64,000 nt of DNA from Cruorifilaria tuberocauda (Eukaryota > Nematoda > Chromadorea > Rhabditida > Onchocercidae): the NCBI GenBank assembly GCA_013365365.1, contig JABVXU010000006.1:186001-250000 (forward strand), read 5' to 3'. Within the stretch, counting starts at the first letter, position 1; every line of letters starts with the position of its first letter. Position numbers and translations under genes: made by a program. Of this stretch, positions 53,401-64,000 are shown one piece after another. The notes beneath the pieces were generated by a model. The model saw only the letters and a program-made list of their open reading frames with translations. It did not search any database and was not told the DNA's origin.

Positions 53401-56343
53401 TTATATGATGATACTTTTGTTTTATTTTTGATTTGCTAATATATTAATATTAATGGAATAACATTTTGAGGTCGAAGATTTGGCAACTCTCTCGTTAAAA
53501 AACCCAGTAAAATTATTCATCACTACGAATACGGAAACTGCTACTAATCTCCGGCAGGAGTTTGTACGTATACGGGAAAATCATGAAACTGATAGAGAAT
53601 GTATTGTGGCAGGTAGTATTTATGTCGTCTTTTTTATTTTCTAATATTCCTGAAAATTTTATGTGATTTTGTGGTTTTCTAGGCCTAGTTACACGGAATT
53701 TCCCTGATCACACAATTATATTCGTGAAGACGAAAAAAACTTGTTGGCGACTCCATATTATACTGGGTCTATTGGGAGCTAAGGTGTGTTGTTTGGAATT
53801 CTTTATTCAAAATTCAGTTGAATGTTGCATAAAGGAGAATATTTATGGGAAGTCTAAGAAAAGTCCGTCCTCCGAATTTGCACATATAAACTATTTAGTG
53901 AATTGCTTTTCTGTTTTAATTATGAAATTAAATAAATCTGTTGGACGGAGCCATGGTTTTCGAACTTAGCAGTGATTTATCTGATTTAATTTCTTGAGGT
54001 TGGTCAACTCCACAGCGGTTTAACACAAAAGCAGCGTATTGAGGCCCTGTTTAGATTTAAAAAAGCTGAACTTGATGTACTAGTTTCAACAGACCTCGCA
54101 GCAAGAGGACTTGACGTAGAAGGTGTCAAGACAGTAAGTTTTTTTGATCATGAAATAAATAATCATGAGTTCTTTTCTTGTCTAATAAATTGGACTATAA
54201 AGTACCTCAAAATTGAGGTTGTTTTGAGTGAGACGAACTCTCTATTGATTAAGACGGCGACCTTCGTGCTAAATAATGCGTTATAATTAGGTCATTAATA
54301 TGGATATGCCTAATACCCTGAAGCAATATGTTCATCGAGTCGGTCGAACTGCTCGAGCGGGTCGTGTAGGACGATCCATTTCTTTGGTGGGTGAAAGTGA
54401 AAGAAAACTTCTGAAGGAAATTGTAGCATCGAATAAAGGAGGCTCATTGAAGCAGCGACTCATCAGTTCCAGTCAGTTTTTCAATCTTTTTAAATTTCAT
54501 TTTCGGATTTTTCTTGCATTTTCAGGATTTCTGGAAGTTTTTACGGTTTTCTTGTCGAGTTTTAATACAGCACAATTATTTTCCTCCGCAAATAGGGGGA
54601 ATAAATTTTCCTTATTGCAGATGTGATTGAAGCATATAAGAATAGGATTGGAAGTTTGAAAGGAAGTATTGAAAGAATTAGAGAAGAGGAAGAAGCAGAA
54701 AGAACTCTGCGAATTGCGCAGGAAGAGTTACAAAGAGGCAAGGCAAAGGTAGAAGGGACTGTGGAGAAACGACGTTGGATGAAATTGCAGAAACCGTTAG
54801 TTAATGGGAAAAGTAAGATATGTTATACTTGAAATCTTGCAAAGTTTGGCTGTCAATTTCATAGTAATATGTGAAATATCAAATCGTTAATTAGTAGCAT
54901 AGAAACTTTCTATTATCAAGTTTAGATTGTTAGGTCGCTGAAGAGCTATTTAATACCGCATCACAGAGAACTGAAAATCTGGAGAAGAGATACTGTGTTT
55001 CTGTCTGCAAGTGAAAATTTTAATGTAATATGGTTTGAAGCACTTTTCTCCTTTTCCAGATACAAAGAAAAGTAAGGGTCATGATGAGGACGATGGTGGA
55101 AATGAGGTAAAGTTTTTTTTAAGGTGTTTTTAGCTAAAAACGATGAAATGTGCGAAAACAGTGTCATTGAGGAAGGATGAGAGGAAATATTGTTGATTTG
55201 AAAGAGGTGAGGCGTAGTTGCCAAAGATTTTGTTTTATAACTGGCAGATATGAAGTGAGAAAAGAGTTATTTTTGGATTGTTGATGGAGTGACGGTTAGA
55301 ATTTTTCATTGAGCATAAACAGCATGAGGTGCACGAACAAATCGTCTAGACATGAAAAAGAAATTGAGGTAATTATGAGAGGTATTGAGATAAATTAAAC
55401 AGTGATGAATCAACTGTACATGAGATGAGATAATCAATGGAAAAGTCATGTAAACATATAAAAGATAATGTTATGATTAAACAACATCGCCTTAAAAAGA
55501 GAAAATCGATAGGGAAATGAGGGAAGTATGCATGTTAACATTTAAGGATTTTACGTGAGGAAGCGAAAACCACATACAACAAGTGAACGAGACATATCAT
55601 ATATTGAAGAAGTTGAAATTAACATTAACGAAAGGTTGTAATAAGCAGTTGTTTCGGCATAAGTACCATTATTCAAATACTTCAAGTAGTTTATATCACG
55701 GAGTTCTCCATTGTTTGCGGCAATTTTCGTTGCTTGTCTGTATAAGCTTTGATGCTTTCATTCTATTGAGTAGTAACTGTTGCCGTTCAATGATGATCCA
55801 TCCTTTTCGTGTCGTTAACTTGATATGCTAATTGTGCATCTCTTTCTAATACTACTAGATGTTTTGTCATTTAATTACGTACTTTATTATTCATGATTAT
55901 TTTTTAGTTCGCTTGATAATTTAATTCCTCGATAGTTATTCATGTTAATATTGAAACATTAACGCACAGGAAGAATTAAGAGTTCGGCGAATAGCTGCAT
56001 TTCAAGTTCGTGCAGCGAAACGTGCAAGAAAGGAGAAAAGGTTACGAGTTGTCAAGGAAAACAGTGATCGTAGCTTGAATCGAAGAAAGAAGAAACGGAA
56101 GTTGGGAATTTCATTCACAAGTGAATTAACAGACGTGAGAAAGAAAATCGTAAAGCAATTTAGATATGGGTAAGTAACCTGGAACCTTATTTTTGAAATG
56201 AAATATTACGGGTATTGCTGATGAGCATTACTGATAATCGCTCGAACTTTCTTGATGTGCTGAGACTTTCTGATTGCAGGCCTGAAGATGCATATGTCAC
56301 AGTAGCGAAGAAGAAGAAAGCAGCTCGAAAAACCTCGAACTAA
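44485..56343 (+). CDS. DDX27: DEAD-box ATP-dependent RNA helicase, DDX27/Drs1 family
   Basis: Nucleolar helicase needed for 60S ribosomal subunit assembly. Sixteen exons in consistent phase: 44485-44559, 44696-44786, 45568-45720, 45952-46094, 46321-46539, 46708-46768, 52710-52834, 53004-53129, 53471-53612, 53683-53783, 53999-54133, 54291-54471, 54621-54812, 55060-55106, 55970-56169, 56280-56343. They sum to 2,055 bases, about 684 residues (human 796). Lysine-rich acidic N terminus with [19 protein letters not shown] and [14 protein letters not shown] precede the Q motif. Motif I is ATGTGKT (~186-192), then [16 protein letters not shown] (~294-297), SAT (~325-327), ARGLD and [10 protein letters not shown] (~472-481). 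The C terminus is a highly basic nuclear/nucleolar tail ([10 protein letters not shown]). Intron 6 is nearly 6 kb and houses another gene; the remaining introns are 1.2 kb or less. The first three exons are less certain than the helicase core. Confidence 0.95.
47086..50649 (-). CDS. Major facilitator superfamily transporter, SLC22A18-like
   Basis: Polytopic membrane protein, probably a proton-linked efflux or organic solute transporter; substrate unknown. Eight exons read from the minus strand, all in phase: 50524-50649, 49794-49874, 49575-49688, 49083-49190, 48678-48857, 48320-48448, 47674-47924, 47086-47320. They total 1,224 bases, 407 residues, the normal size for a 12-helix MFS protein (human SLC22A18, 424). 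The first helix is [30 protein letters not shown] is the loop 2-3 motif A (G-x3-D-x2-G-x-K). [16 protein letters not shown] corresponds to the SLC22A18 segment after helix 4. [16 protein letters not shown] matches the start of the last helix pair. The nearest family is from memory; other DHA1-type MFS groups are possible. The start could be the ATG four codons downstream. The whole gene is nested in a DDX27 intron. Confidence 0.9.
47462..47497. repeat. Perfect 18-bp tandem duplication
   Basis: The unit ACATTACGATAGTTTAAC occurs twice in direct succession at 47462-47479 and 47480-47497. It lies in the last intron of the nested transporter gene. It looks recent because the two copies are identical. 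Confidence 0.9.
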
Positions 56344-56358
56344 TGACTACCAAATTTT

Positions 56359-56394
56359 AATAAACTCTTTTGTAGTTACAACATTTCCAATAAA
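56359..56394 (+). terminator. DDX27 polyadenylation signals
   Basis: AATAAA occurs at 56359-56364 and 56389-56394, 16 and 46 bases after the DDX27 stop codon. This is a typical position for nematode 3' ends. Confidence 0.7.
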
Positions 56395-56499
56395 ATTCGG
56401 TGCTCGAACCTTGATTTCCACAGCATAGCTCAAAGCATACATCATTATGGGTTAAATCTTTATTATTAAATGAGGTGCAAAAACGACTCGTTGAATTGT

Positions 56500-57709
56500 G
56501 AAAGAATCTCAAAATTTATATTCTAAGTCGTACCATGATATAGATGGGGAATCAGACGGCACCAAAGTGACTTTTAAGCAGAAATAGACGATGATGGGAA
56601 GTGAGCTACCGCGCCACGGCAACCAAACCCATCTATTTGAGGTAAATCGCTTATAATTGAGTCGATATCATCATCAAATGTATCGTGGAGAACGCAACCA
56701 TTTTCTGTTTCGTCCAGTTAATAAAATGATCCATCTTAGCTATAATTAGCAGTCTAGGACGTTTCAGGTTCAGTCTCTGTAGTGCTTAAATATCTGCCTG
56801 AAAAAACTCCCTTTTTAGATATTGTCTCCGGATCTCAACAATTCTTGAATATGTTTCAGATCGTCCGTTCATTTCATTGAATAGTGACTATTCTACAGAA
56901 TCTTTCTGTGAATAATAAGGCGCTACCTCATTATCATGAAATCTCAAGAAACGTAAATTTGGCAGACCCTCATCACCGAGATTGTCCCAGACTTCATCTT
57001 CATAGAATTCACCGATTTTGCTCAAATCTAGCAAAACCAAATGACTGAAATGGAACTCTTTGGGAAAAATACACAGCTACACAAATTATATTTCCTTCAA
57101 AGCAAAAGAAATATTTCCCTTCAAAGCAAAATGATTTAATCTTTTCAAGATTTTATTTTTATAATAGTCGAGTCCATGGACATGCATTAGCAATCGCTCG
57201 GAATAGAGAAATTCCATTCTCAGTATCCAAAATAAATAAGTGAGGCAATGAATAAGGTTTATATCAAGTAAAATAAGGTGAGCCAGAAGCTATGTTGCCC
57301 TTTACAGAATGAAAACATCAGAAGGACAATTATCAATAAATATTAATAACTAAAAATCAATTTTACATACAGCAACAATAAGAAAATGGTAAGCAATAGA
57401 AAATTACTTGAAATTTTTTAAAACGAACTGAATGATATTGTCACCCATATACTCATTACGTCGTAAATTGAGCGTTCGTAATTTTGGACAACCAAATTAG
57501 GCACTTTGCTGTATAAGCTGGAGAGTTTTCAATTATGACCATACATTTCCTTCATTATTTATACTATTATTAATAAATGAAATTTTTCCCATTGCGAATC
57601 ATTTCAATGTGGCACATCTGAGAAATACTAAAAAATAGCAACATATTTCTGCGCAATGACATTCACGACTTCCGCATTGCACATCTGGAGAGTGAGAGCT
57701 AGATGAGAG
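56500..57709 (-). pseudogene. Leucine-rich-repeat remnants downstream of the F-box/LRR gene
   Basis: On the minus strand several stretches read as leucine-rich repeats but are separated by stops and frame changes. Near 57640-57690: MCNAEVVNVIAQKY. Near 57430-57520: TLQLIQQSA, then an in-frame TAA, then FGCPKLRTLNLRRN. Near 57170-57240: HLFILDTENGISLF and ANACPWTRL. Near 56920-57050: HLVLLDLSKIGEF and LPNLRFLRFHDNE, followed by a TAG. Near 56700-56770: RLNLKRPRLLIIAKMDHF. The interruption of an otherwise good repeat by TAA argues for decay rather than introns, since no acceptor lies between the stop and FGCPKL. A 22-bp near-perfect tandem duplication at 57088-57132 adds to the impression. These could be the lost C-terminal half of the upstream gene or a separate dead paralogue. 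Confidence 0.5.
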
Positions 57710-57715
57710 CTAGAT
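57694..57715. repeat. Perfect 11-bp tandem duplication at the LRR reading-frame break
   Basis: GAGAGCTAGAT is present twice, at 57694-57704 and 57705-57715. On the minus strand the second copy contributes the TAG that ends the F-box/LRR reading frame. The next leucine-rich repeat starts just beyond the repeat in another frame. Confidence 0.85.
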
Positions 57716-60481
57716 TTCTAAATTTATAGGGAAATACTTTTCTGGTTCTTCATTCGGTAACATAAATAGGTTAACCACCCCTCGTGTAGTAAGATTGCAA
57801 TATTGATCACCGCAGGCCAAACGAAATTCTTCTAGATTGCATAAATTCTGTAAATCAAGACATCAGCGGTAAAATCTGATACGAACAATTTTACATCACT
57901 TTTAAAGTAATAAAACTGGTACCACTGAATTTTACAATGTGAATTACACATTAAAAATCAATTAGGAGTGACAAATTTTAAATTCCAGAAACAATAAATA
58001 TAGCGGAACTCTTTCACCGCACTTATGTTAGGATTCTCTGACTGAAACGGAAGAAAAACGAAAGGCCAACCATTAGAATTAAGTCGAAAGTAATGTAACA
58101 AATGTTGTGACAAAAGTTTCACAAAAGATAAGCTAAGCTCTAAATTTTTAAAGACTATCTGGGACTAAACTGCTGCACTAAATCTAATAACTAATTCAGT
58201 GCTGATAGCGACAGTCATTGTCAGTTTACATGAGATGCTGCAGTCATGCAGCTTTGAAGCTTGTGGTTATCGATTGAATAAACAGAATTTCAGGAAAGAG
58301 CTCACTTGCCTTTAAATGCAAAATATCTTCATCATCAGTATAAAGACGCATATCCAATGACAAAATTTTCAAATTATGTAAAAGACTAATATGGCAAAAA
58401 TCATGATTCATGATGAAATACCCAAGATAGAGCTCGGTGAATGTTAATCGCCATGGAGAAGTCCTGATACCGTAGAACGTAGAACAAGTTGCATTACGCT
58501 GTTTAAAATCGATGAGAAAATCACTGTTCATAAGCTGGGTAGGTTTAATTTCCAATGACAATCTTGAAGTTTAATAAAAATTCTCTTCAATATTAAAATC
58601 TGACTGAACTATGCTTAAACTTCTTATTACAACCTTTGTATGGTCTAAAACTTTTGGTAAAAAGAATATCGTTTAAGTTGTTTCATTGTGAAAGATATTT
58701 GAAAATTTTCTCTGAGAAAAATTTACTTAATTCTGGCTGCTCCATTTTCAATATGCAAAACTCTCAAGGATCGTTTCCAAGCTAACAGTTTTGTATCGGA
58801 TCCATTCCAATATTTTTTCATATCACCAACAAAGAAATTCTCCATTTTCGGGAAAGTGTTTTCATTTTCAAATAACATCTTCAACATTTGGCTCCATTCC
58901 TTTAAACACTGAATACGAGAGGAACACTGCAATAATATTGAAATAATAAAAAATTTTATAAACGTTTCTAACAATTTCTTGAAAGTCTACTGAGCGATAC
59001 AGCGAAAAAACTGAACAAAAGTAACAAGTGATTTTTGTTTTGAAAATTTTCAAGCTTATTTTCTTCATAATTTTCAACATAGTCATATGCGTTTGACTCC
59101 CTCCATATGCAACGTACTAAGATTAGGAAAACATCTCGATAATTTCTTCAGCAGTGGCGCATTCATCTTGTAAAAGCCTTGCTAAATCAAATTTTAATAT
59201 GTTATTTAAGATTTCTTCAATTCATATTTTCAATGTTTGCTTCAGAGCTGTTTGTACTCGAAACATATACAATGCTTAAAATTTTTTCGACAAACGTAAT
59301 TGTTTTCATATACACATTATTTAAGGAAAGTTTTCCAGAACGCAGAATTTTTTAAATAGTTTAGATTCTGTATAGAAAAAACAAATTCCTTATAGGATAA
59401 CCATAAAAAGAACTGATATTGAGATGGGTGACGTTGGGCATATAAGCATCGAACAATTCATTAACTCGAACAGACGGTAATATTACCATACATTCGATGC
59501 ACAGTTTGATGGTTGGAATTCTAGGAGGAGAAATAATTTCACCAGTATAACTCCAAAAGCACAATACTGACAATGCAAGAAAACAAAGTTTCAACTCTTG
59601 CTTGTGCCTGAGTTCTCTTTTTGAAATTTTAAAACTTGATATCACATCGACTTGCTGATTTTTGAAAAATTTCTTAATTTTTAATCATCCTTCATAACTC
59701 TTCCTATCTCTTCCTTCCATTATTTCTCTTCCTCACTCCAAATCAGGAAAGAAGCACCTGGATTCCAGATTTGAATTCTAAATTCTGTCCTATCTCAATT
59801 TTGAAAAAGTATTTGAAATGATGTTCGAACACTTTCTTGATCTCACTCTATAACTCGAATTATTCCCATCATTCAAACTCACTCTCATCTCGCTCTGCAG
59901 CTTCACGAGAGATAGTAGTAGTAATCGATAAGGTCTGACAAGTGTAAACATATTCGAGCAATTTATATAATGCATGCACATTTTGGCAATATGTAAAATA
60001 TATATAATGCATATAATTTTGAAAAGAGATGACATCAAAATTTAACTGTTCAATTATAAATATATATATCAATTATAAATAAAATAAAAACCGAACAATA
60101 TTAAATAATATTAACCTTATTGAAAAATTCTTTTATACTTTTATATTCTAAGAATAATTAGTGAAAGACCCGAACTTCGCTCAAAGGAGTAGAATAATTT
60201 ATTAAATTATTCCAACGGCGAGACACCAAAGAGAAACAAACAATTGACCAGATCGATCAGATGACAGTATCCAAATACCACCAGTAATATATCATCCAGC
60301 AAATCACTTATTGTAGTGAGCACCTCCTGAATGAGCTCTTGGTATTTGCCTCTAAGAAGATTTGTTAACGGCAGTAAAAAGTTTGCAGTGAACAAATCTT
60401 CTTCATAAAATGTATTTGGCACTAAAAATACCTGTTTGTTTCCAAATTTTTGACGGTTATTGTTTTTCTTCCTTTTAAAGT
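57710..60481 (-). CDS. F-box/leucine-rich-repeat-like protein, possibly truncated
   Basis: Probable substrate-recognition protein of an SCF-type ubiquitin ligase. The most 5' exon found (about 60227-60481) contains LLDDILLVVFGYCHLIDLVN, which resembles an F-box core. A second coding-like stretch lies at about 59361-59610 (MPNVTHLNISSF, an LRR motif), but its joints are unresolved. Then a phase-consistent chain follows: 59098-59181 (CFPNLSTLHMEG), 58727-58926 (WKRSLRVLHIENGA), 58310-58562 (HNLKILSLDMRLY) and 57710-57847 (NLCNLEEFRLACGD). The last exon ends in TAG at 57710-57712. The joint between the last two exons needs a GC donor with the ideal AAG|GCAAGT context. Repeats further downstream lie in broken frames, so the protein may be a truncated survivor. 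The first exon and true start were not found. Linking the F-box exon to the LRR exons is inference. Confidence 0.5.
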
Positions 60482-62482
60482 CTGAAAATATTGCAAATTA
60501 TTTCTCGTTCATTCATCACTAATAATGTCTCAATAATGGAAGTTGAATTAATCTATACGCTTGGAAGCTAGAAAATCATCCGCATATGGTGCGGAGAGTA
60601 AAGAAAAAACCGTTACACACTTCGTTTACACGCTTACACACTTCAATATCTACCTTTACCAGTGGATAGTGCATCTGCAAACAGGAAGCGCCACTCCTAA
60701 AATTAACAGCTCGTATACTGTACCCAGAAAATCGATACGTAATCTAGATTTCTTTCACCTTTTGTAACAAAAGGAAAATTTACCCTTTAAGAAATTTGTA
60801 TTTTCTGTCAATCGTATCGTATTTGCACAATAGTGGCCGATACTGCCCCGGCGATTCTGTGAATGCATTCATTCTATAAGTGATAACTTAGTTAAGAGCA
60901 TTACAGTTTTAGTGTTTTCAAAAAGTCATCATACTACATCGTATTACATCTTTGTTATTAGAAAACTCTGAACAGCTACAGCTACTGGTAATGAATAAGA
61001 AACGATAACTCATTTCATTCACTACAACAGTTAAATAACTTATGGAAAAAGGAAGTAGCAATATGAGTAAAAACAAATTGCGTAAGAAACCACAGAAAGC
61101 ATGTTGGTGAAACGGAAACTGCGTAACCCTTAGAGGAAAAGATTTAAATACATAGTTGGAAAGTTGAATTTGCACGTATTAAAATGAACGAGTAACCAAC
61201 ACTATAAGTGATTATCACAACAAACGCTTTTTAAACAAAAAAACGCTACATCCCCATAATCCTCCTTTTCTTCAGATGTGTAAAGCAAGGAAGGTCACGC
61301 GTAACAAGAGTTGAATTAAAGGAAAGCGAAAGAAATAAACGGTTTTGCACTGCTTAATTGAATATTTCTGATGAGCAGGATAAGTAGATATGTGGACGAT
61401 ACTTATTTACGTGGATTGTAATAAGTTTTCTTACCTATACTCACAAACAAGCTAACCCCCAAGAATGAAGAAAAGACTTGCTTACAGTGTTTATTGGTAA
61501 AAACTGTTAGTGATTAGCCTCACAAGCGAGTTACCCTGTATGGAGAGGCTGATTACCACGTACTCTGTATTACCAACACTCTTCTCAAGCGAAGTGCTCA
61601 CGAGCACTGCTGTATTAGACGGTAAATATACCATTAGGATTATCAGATTTTCTTCGCACGTTTTTCCTCCTGAACAAGCAACCTTTTAATATAGAGAAGG
61701 GGCGAAATATGAATATGAATCGATTTAGAAGGAAATGCTACAGATGACAAACTGGCCAAACCTCTCTTTATAAGAAATGATTTGAGTTAAATTTGGTAAA
61801 GTTCATCTATGTGATGCCTAATCCGCATGTTATTCATTTCCTTTCATTGATATAAAAAATTTATAAAAATATTTTCCAGTAGGAGAAAAGATAAATGTGC
61901 ATGTTACCATAGATGAGCGACAGTAAAATGCCATATTTTCGGATACAGCTGTATGCTCAAATAAACGGAAATGAAAATATTTCATTGAATTTAGTGTTTG
62001 CAAATTTTAGATAAAGTAAGTTTTCGGAATAAAGTCGGCTTTCCTTTTGCAATATCTCCAAAAAAAAAACCTAATTCTTCCACCGGTACCGGTAAACATA
62101 GAAGAGAAAAATGAATGAAGCAATTTACAAAAGTGTAAAACAGAAACCATAATGAATTTTAGCATTTACAAAGCAAGCATTGAGAACAATCGATTTCTAT
62201 ATACAAAAATTACAATAAAATATTTGCAGAATAAATTCATAGATCCATTGCGCTTTGATATTTTGGATTTCAAATCATATTTTCGCTGATAATCCCATAC
62301 GCGTCTTCAACTTTTAGTGGTTTAGTTTTTTCTTAAATTTAATTTTTCAGAAGATCTATTTAATATTTAGCAAAATAACCAACTAAAATATTTCTACAAA
62401 AGCCTAGAAAAATCTGTATAGTTGTCTTGTAACCGACGAATCTGTTGTACTATAGCTGCCGGTGGAGGAGGTAGGTAATTTG
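60482..62482. other. Stretch with no supported gene
   Basis: About 2 kb, AT-rich, with only short unsupported open frames on either strand (for example 60561-60767 plus and 60918-61175 minus). The promoter and any missing 5' exon of the F-box/LRR gene may lie near 60482-60700. I saw no RNA gene or repeat family. Confidence 0.45.
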
Positions 62483-63843
62483 TCAAATTTTACTGAAAAA
62501 CAAAAATTTTTTCGTCACGTGTTTATGTATGCAACCTTGGACACCACTTTTCCTTGAGTACCGTTTCACCGATTTTTTTTTTGTTCTGCCGGAAACGCTG
62601 CAAAGTTTGAAACATTTTACGGCGCTGACATCTTTTTTAAATTCGGATTTAAATGGAAAAGAAAATCTGAAATAAGTACCATTTCCTTTTCAGAGCCAGT
62701 TGAACGACTCGGATGATCGAACTTGAACTTCAATTTGCTATCAATACCTAAAAATTTGAAGATTTTCATCGGGTTATTTCAAACAGTTCTATTACAAAAT
62801 TTGGACCGAATAAATATGTATTAATACCTACCTTTGCGCTTTTTTCCAGATATTGACCAGCCGAGTTCTTCAAATACCTTAAACATTTTGTGACCTTGTG
62901 AAGCCAAAAATCGTTTTGTATTAAAATGTCGTTGCCACGGGAGAAAAGTACATCTCTCCTATAACTGTAACGATCGTCTTCGTATTTTAAAGCATAAATC
63001 TTACGTTTTTCATTTGTTTAATGCTTTCATTTTTGAAGCTACCACCAAAATGCATTCGAAAATGAAACGAAGCTTGATCATGTAACAGTACGATAATTAG
63101 CTCTAGAAATAACAAGGGTGACAAAAAGAAACCTTCGGACAACATTCTCTAGTCCACCAATATTTTTCACAAACTAAACGTAGACCAGTACAAGTTGAGA
63201 GATCCAACAGAGAATTGATGTACTGAAATAACATCTGGTGGAATTCATTGAAGTTTAAAACTAAAAATTGTCTTTTAACAAAGTTAGTTTCCTTTACTTT
63301 TTGAGAAAATTAAAATTTCACTACAAAACCATCTTTTAGTGATTTTGGTCTGAAAATATTGTATTGAAATATATGAATATATGGAGCCGGTTCAAATTAG
63401 ATCATTGTTCAATAAATGGTCTTCGAACAACTTTTTATCCTGTCTATGAAATAAACTATGCTACATTGTATATATATATATTTCAAAGAACAATTAATAT
63501 GAAAACTGGTTATTTGGAATTCTTATATTATATACTCAAATTTCCTGAAAATCCAAATATTGTTTTAATTTCTACTTTTTCTTGCGATAAATTCAATCAT
63601 ATTTTCAAAGAACCATACAATGAAAAATGAATGAAAAAACTGATGAAGAATGAAAAAACTAAACTATATTTAAACTTGGTAAGCTTCGAAAAAAAAAACC
63701 TTAGCAGCATTCGTTTGACCAACGATTGCGGGGAAAAGGCTGATACCAGCTAAAGTCCGAGCAAGACTGGCCAAGACATTACAAGTAGAATTTAATACAC
63801 AACGGTCCTTGCCACTGTTTGTTTTCTTACCGATCCGAAAAGT
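62483..63843 (-). CDS. Unrecognised multi-exon gene, 3' part only
   Basis: Six minus-strand exons joined in consistent phase: 63700-63843, 63133-63222, 62828-62999, 62680-62747, 62536-62624, and a last one ending at TGA 62483-62485 (its 5' edge near 62492). They give about 190 residues of C-terminal sequence. Recognisable stretches are LASLARTLAGISLFPAIVG (hydrophobic, possibly a helix), CTGLRLVCEKYWWTRECC (cysteine- and tryptophan-rich) and DDRYSYRRDVLFSRGND. After these comes a basic tail containing MFQTLQRFRQNKKK. I do not recognise the family and assign no function. The acceptor of the third exon (CGTAAG) is weak, and an alternative reading of the last exon gives a proline-rich frame (NYLPPPPAAIVQQIRRL). 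Earlier exons presumably continue past the right edge of the window. Confidence 0.45.
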
Positions 63844-64000
63844 CTGGATTAAAAATTTCATTAGAAAAAAATCGAAATTTTCAGCCGAAAAATATGCTCA
63901 ATATTATCCTCTCGCACTACGATGTCCCGCTCCGTTAACTCTTTTCCCGATCAAATTCCTTACTTTCAAACTATGAGTTAGCAATCAATGAGAGACTTTC

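Noticed and set aside
466..56343. Possible operon of POLR3F, dys-1 and DDX27 (all on the plus strand)
   Set aside because: The gaps are about 2 kb and 0.8 kb, wider than typical nematode intercistronic spacing, and no SL2-type signal could be recognised.
63088..63111. Short resemblance to an 18S rRNA stretch (TCTAGAGCTAAT on the minus strand)
   Set aside because: Only 12 bases match and the flanks do not follow rRNA, so it is a chance match inside a probable intron.

Overview
The window is eukaryotic, AT-rich nuclear DNA with many short GT-AG introns whose acceptors mostly read (T)TTTCAG. Protein similarity, intron style and gene content fit a nematode, most likely a parasitic spirurid/filarial-type worm. 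The species cannot be fixed from sequence alone. No RNA gene, transposon, CRISPR array or prokaryotic cassette was seen.

Layout, left to right. (1) 466-2251 (+): a four-exon gene for RNA polymerase III subunit RPC6 (POLR3F), complete with its C-terminal iron-sulfur cysteines. (2) 2252-4284: intergenic, with a GA tract and a degenerate trinucleotide array just upstream of the next gene. (3) 4285-43703 (+): a full-length dystrophin gene (dys-1 orthologue). I resolved it into 66 phase-compatible exons encoding about 3,578 residues: two calponin-homology domains, a spectrin-repeat rod, WW, EF-hand-like and ZZ domains, coiled coil and acidic tail. (4) 44485-56343 (+): a DEAD-box RNA helicase of the DDX27/Drs1 ribosome-biogenesis family, 16 exons, about 684 residues. 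Its 5.9-kb sixth intron contains a complete eight-exon gene on the opposite strand (47086-50649) for a 407-residue major-facilitator transporter resembling SLC22A18. (5) 56344-60481 (-): an F-box/leucine-rich-repeat type gene whose 3' half looks eroded by stops, a frame break and small tandem duplications. (6) 62483-63843 (-): the 3' exons of a gene I do not recognise, whose 5' end lies beyond the window.

Functionally the recognised genes are housekeeping or structural: Pol III transcription, the membrane-cytoskeleton link at muscle and neurons, 60S subunit assembly, and membrane transport. They are neighbours rather than a pathway, and spacing gives no sign of a classic tight nematode operon. 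The most unusual points are the nested transporter gene, two likely GC-AG introns, a 14-nt and a 30-nt microexon in dystrophin, a fossil partial exon duplication in a dystrophin intron, a perfect 15-bp near-loopless palindrome, and the decaying F-box/LRR locus. I found no evidence for a novel multi-gene system. All exon models come from reading frames, splice consensus and family similarity by eye, with no transcript support.
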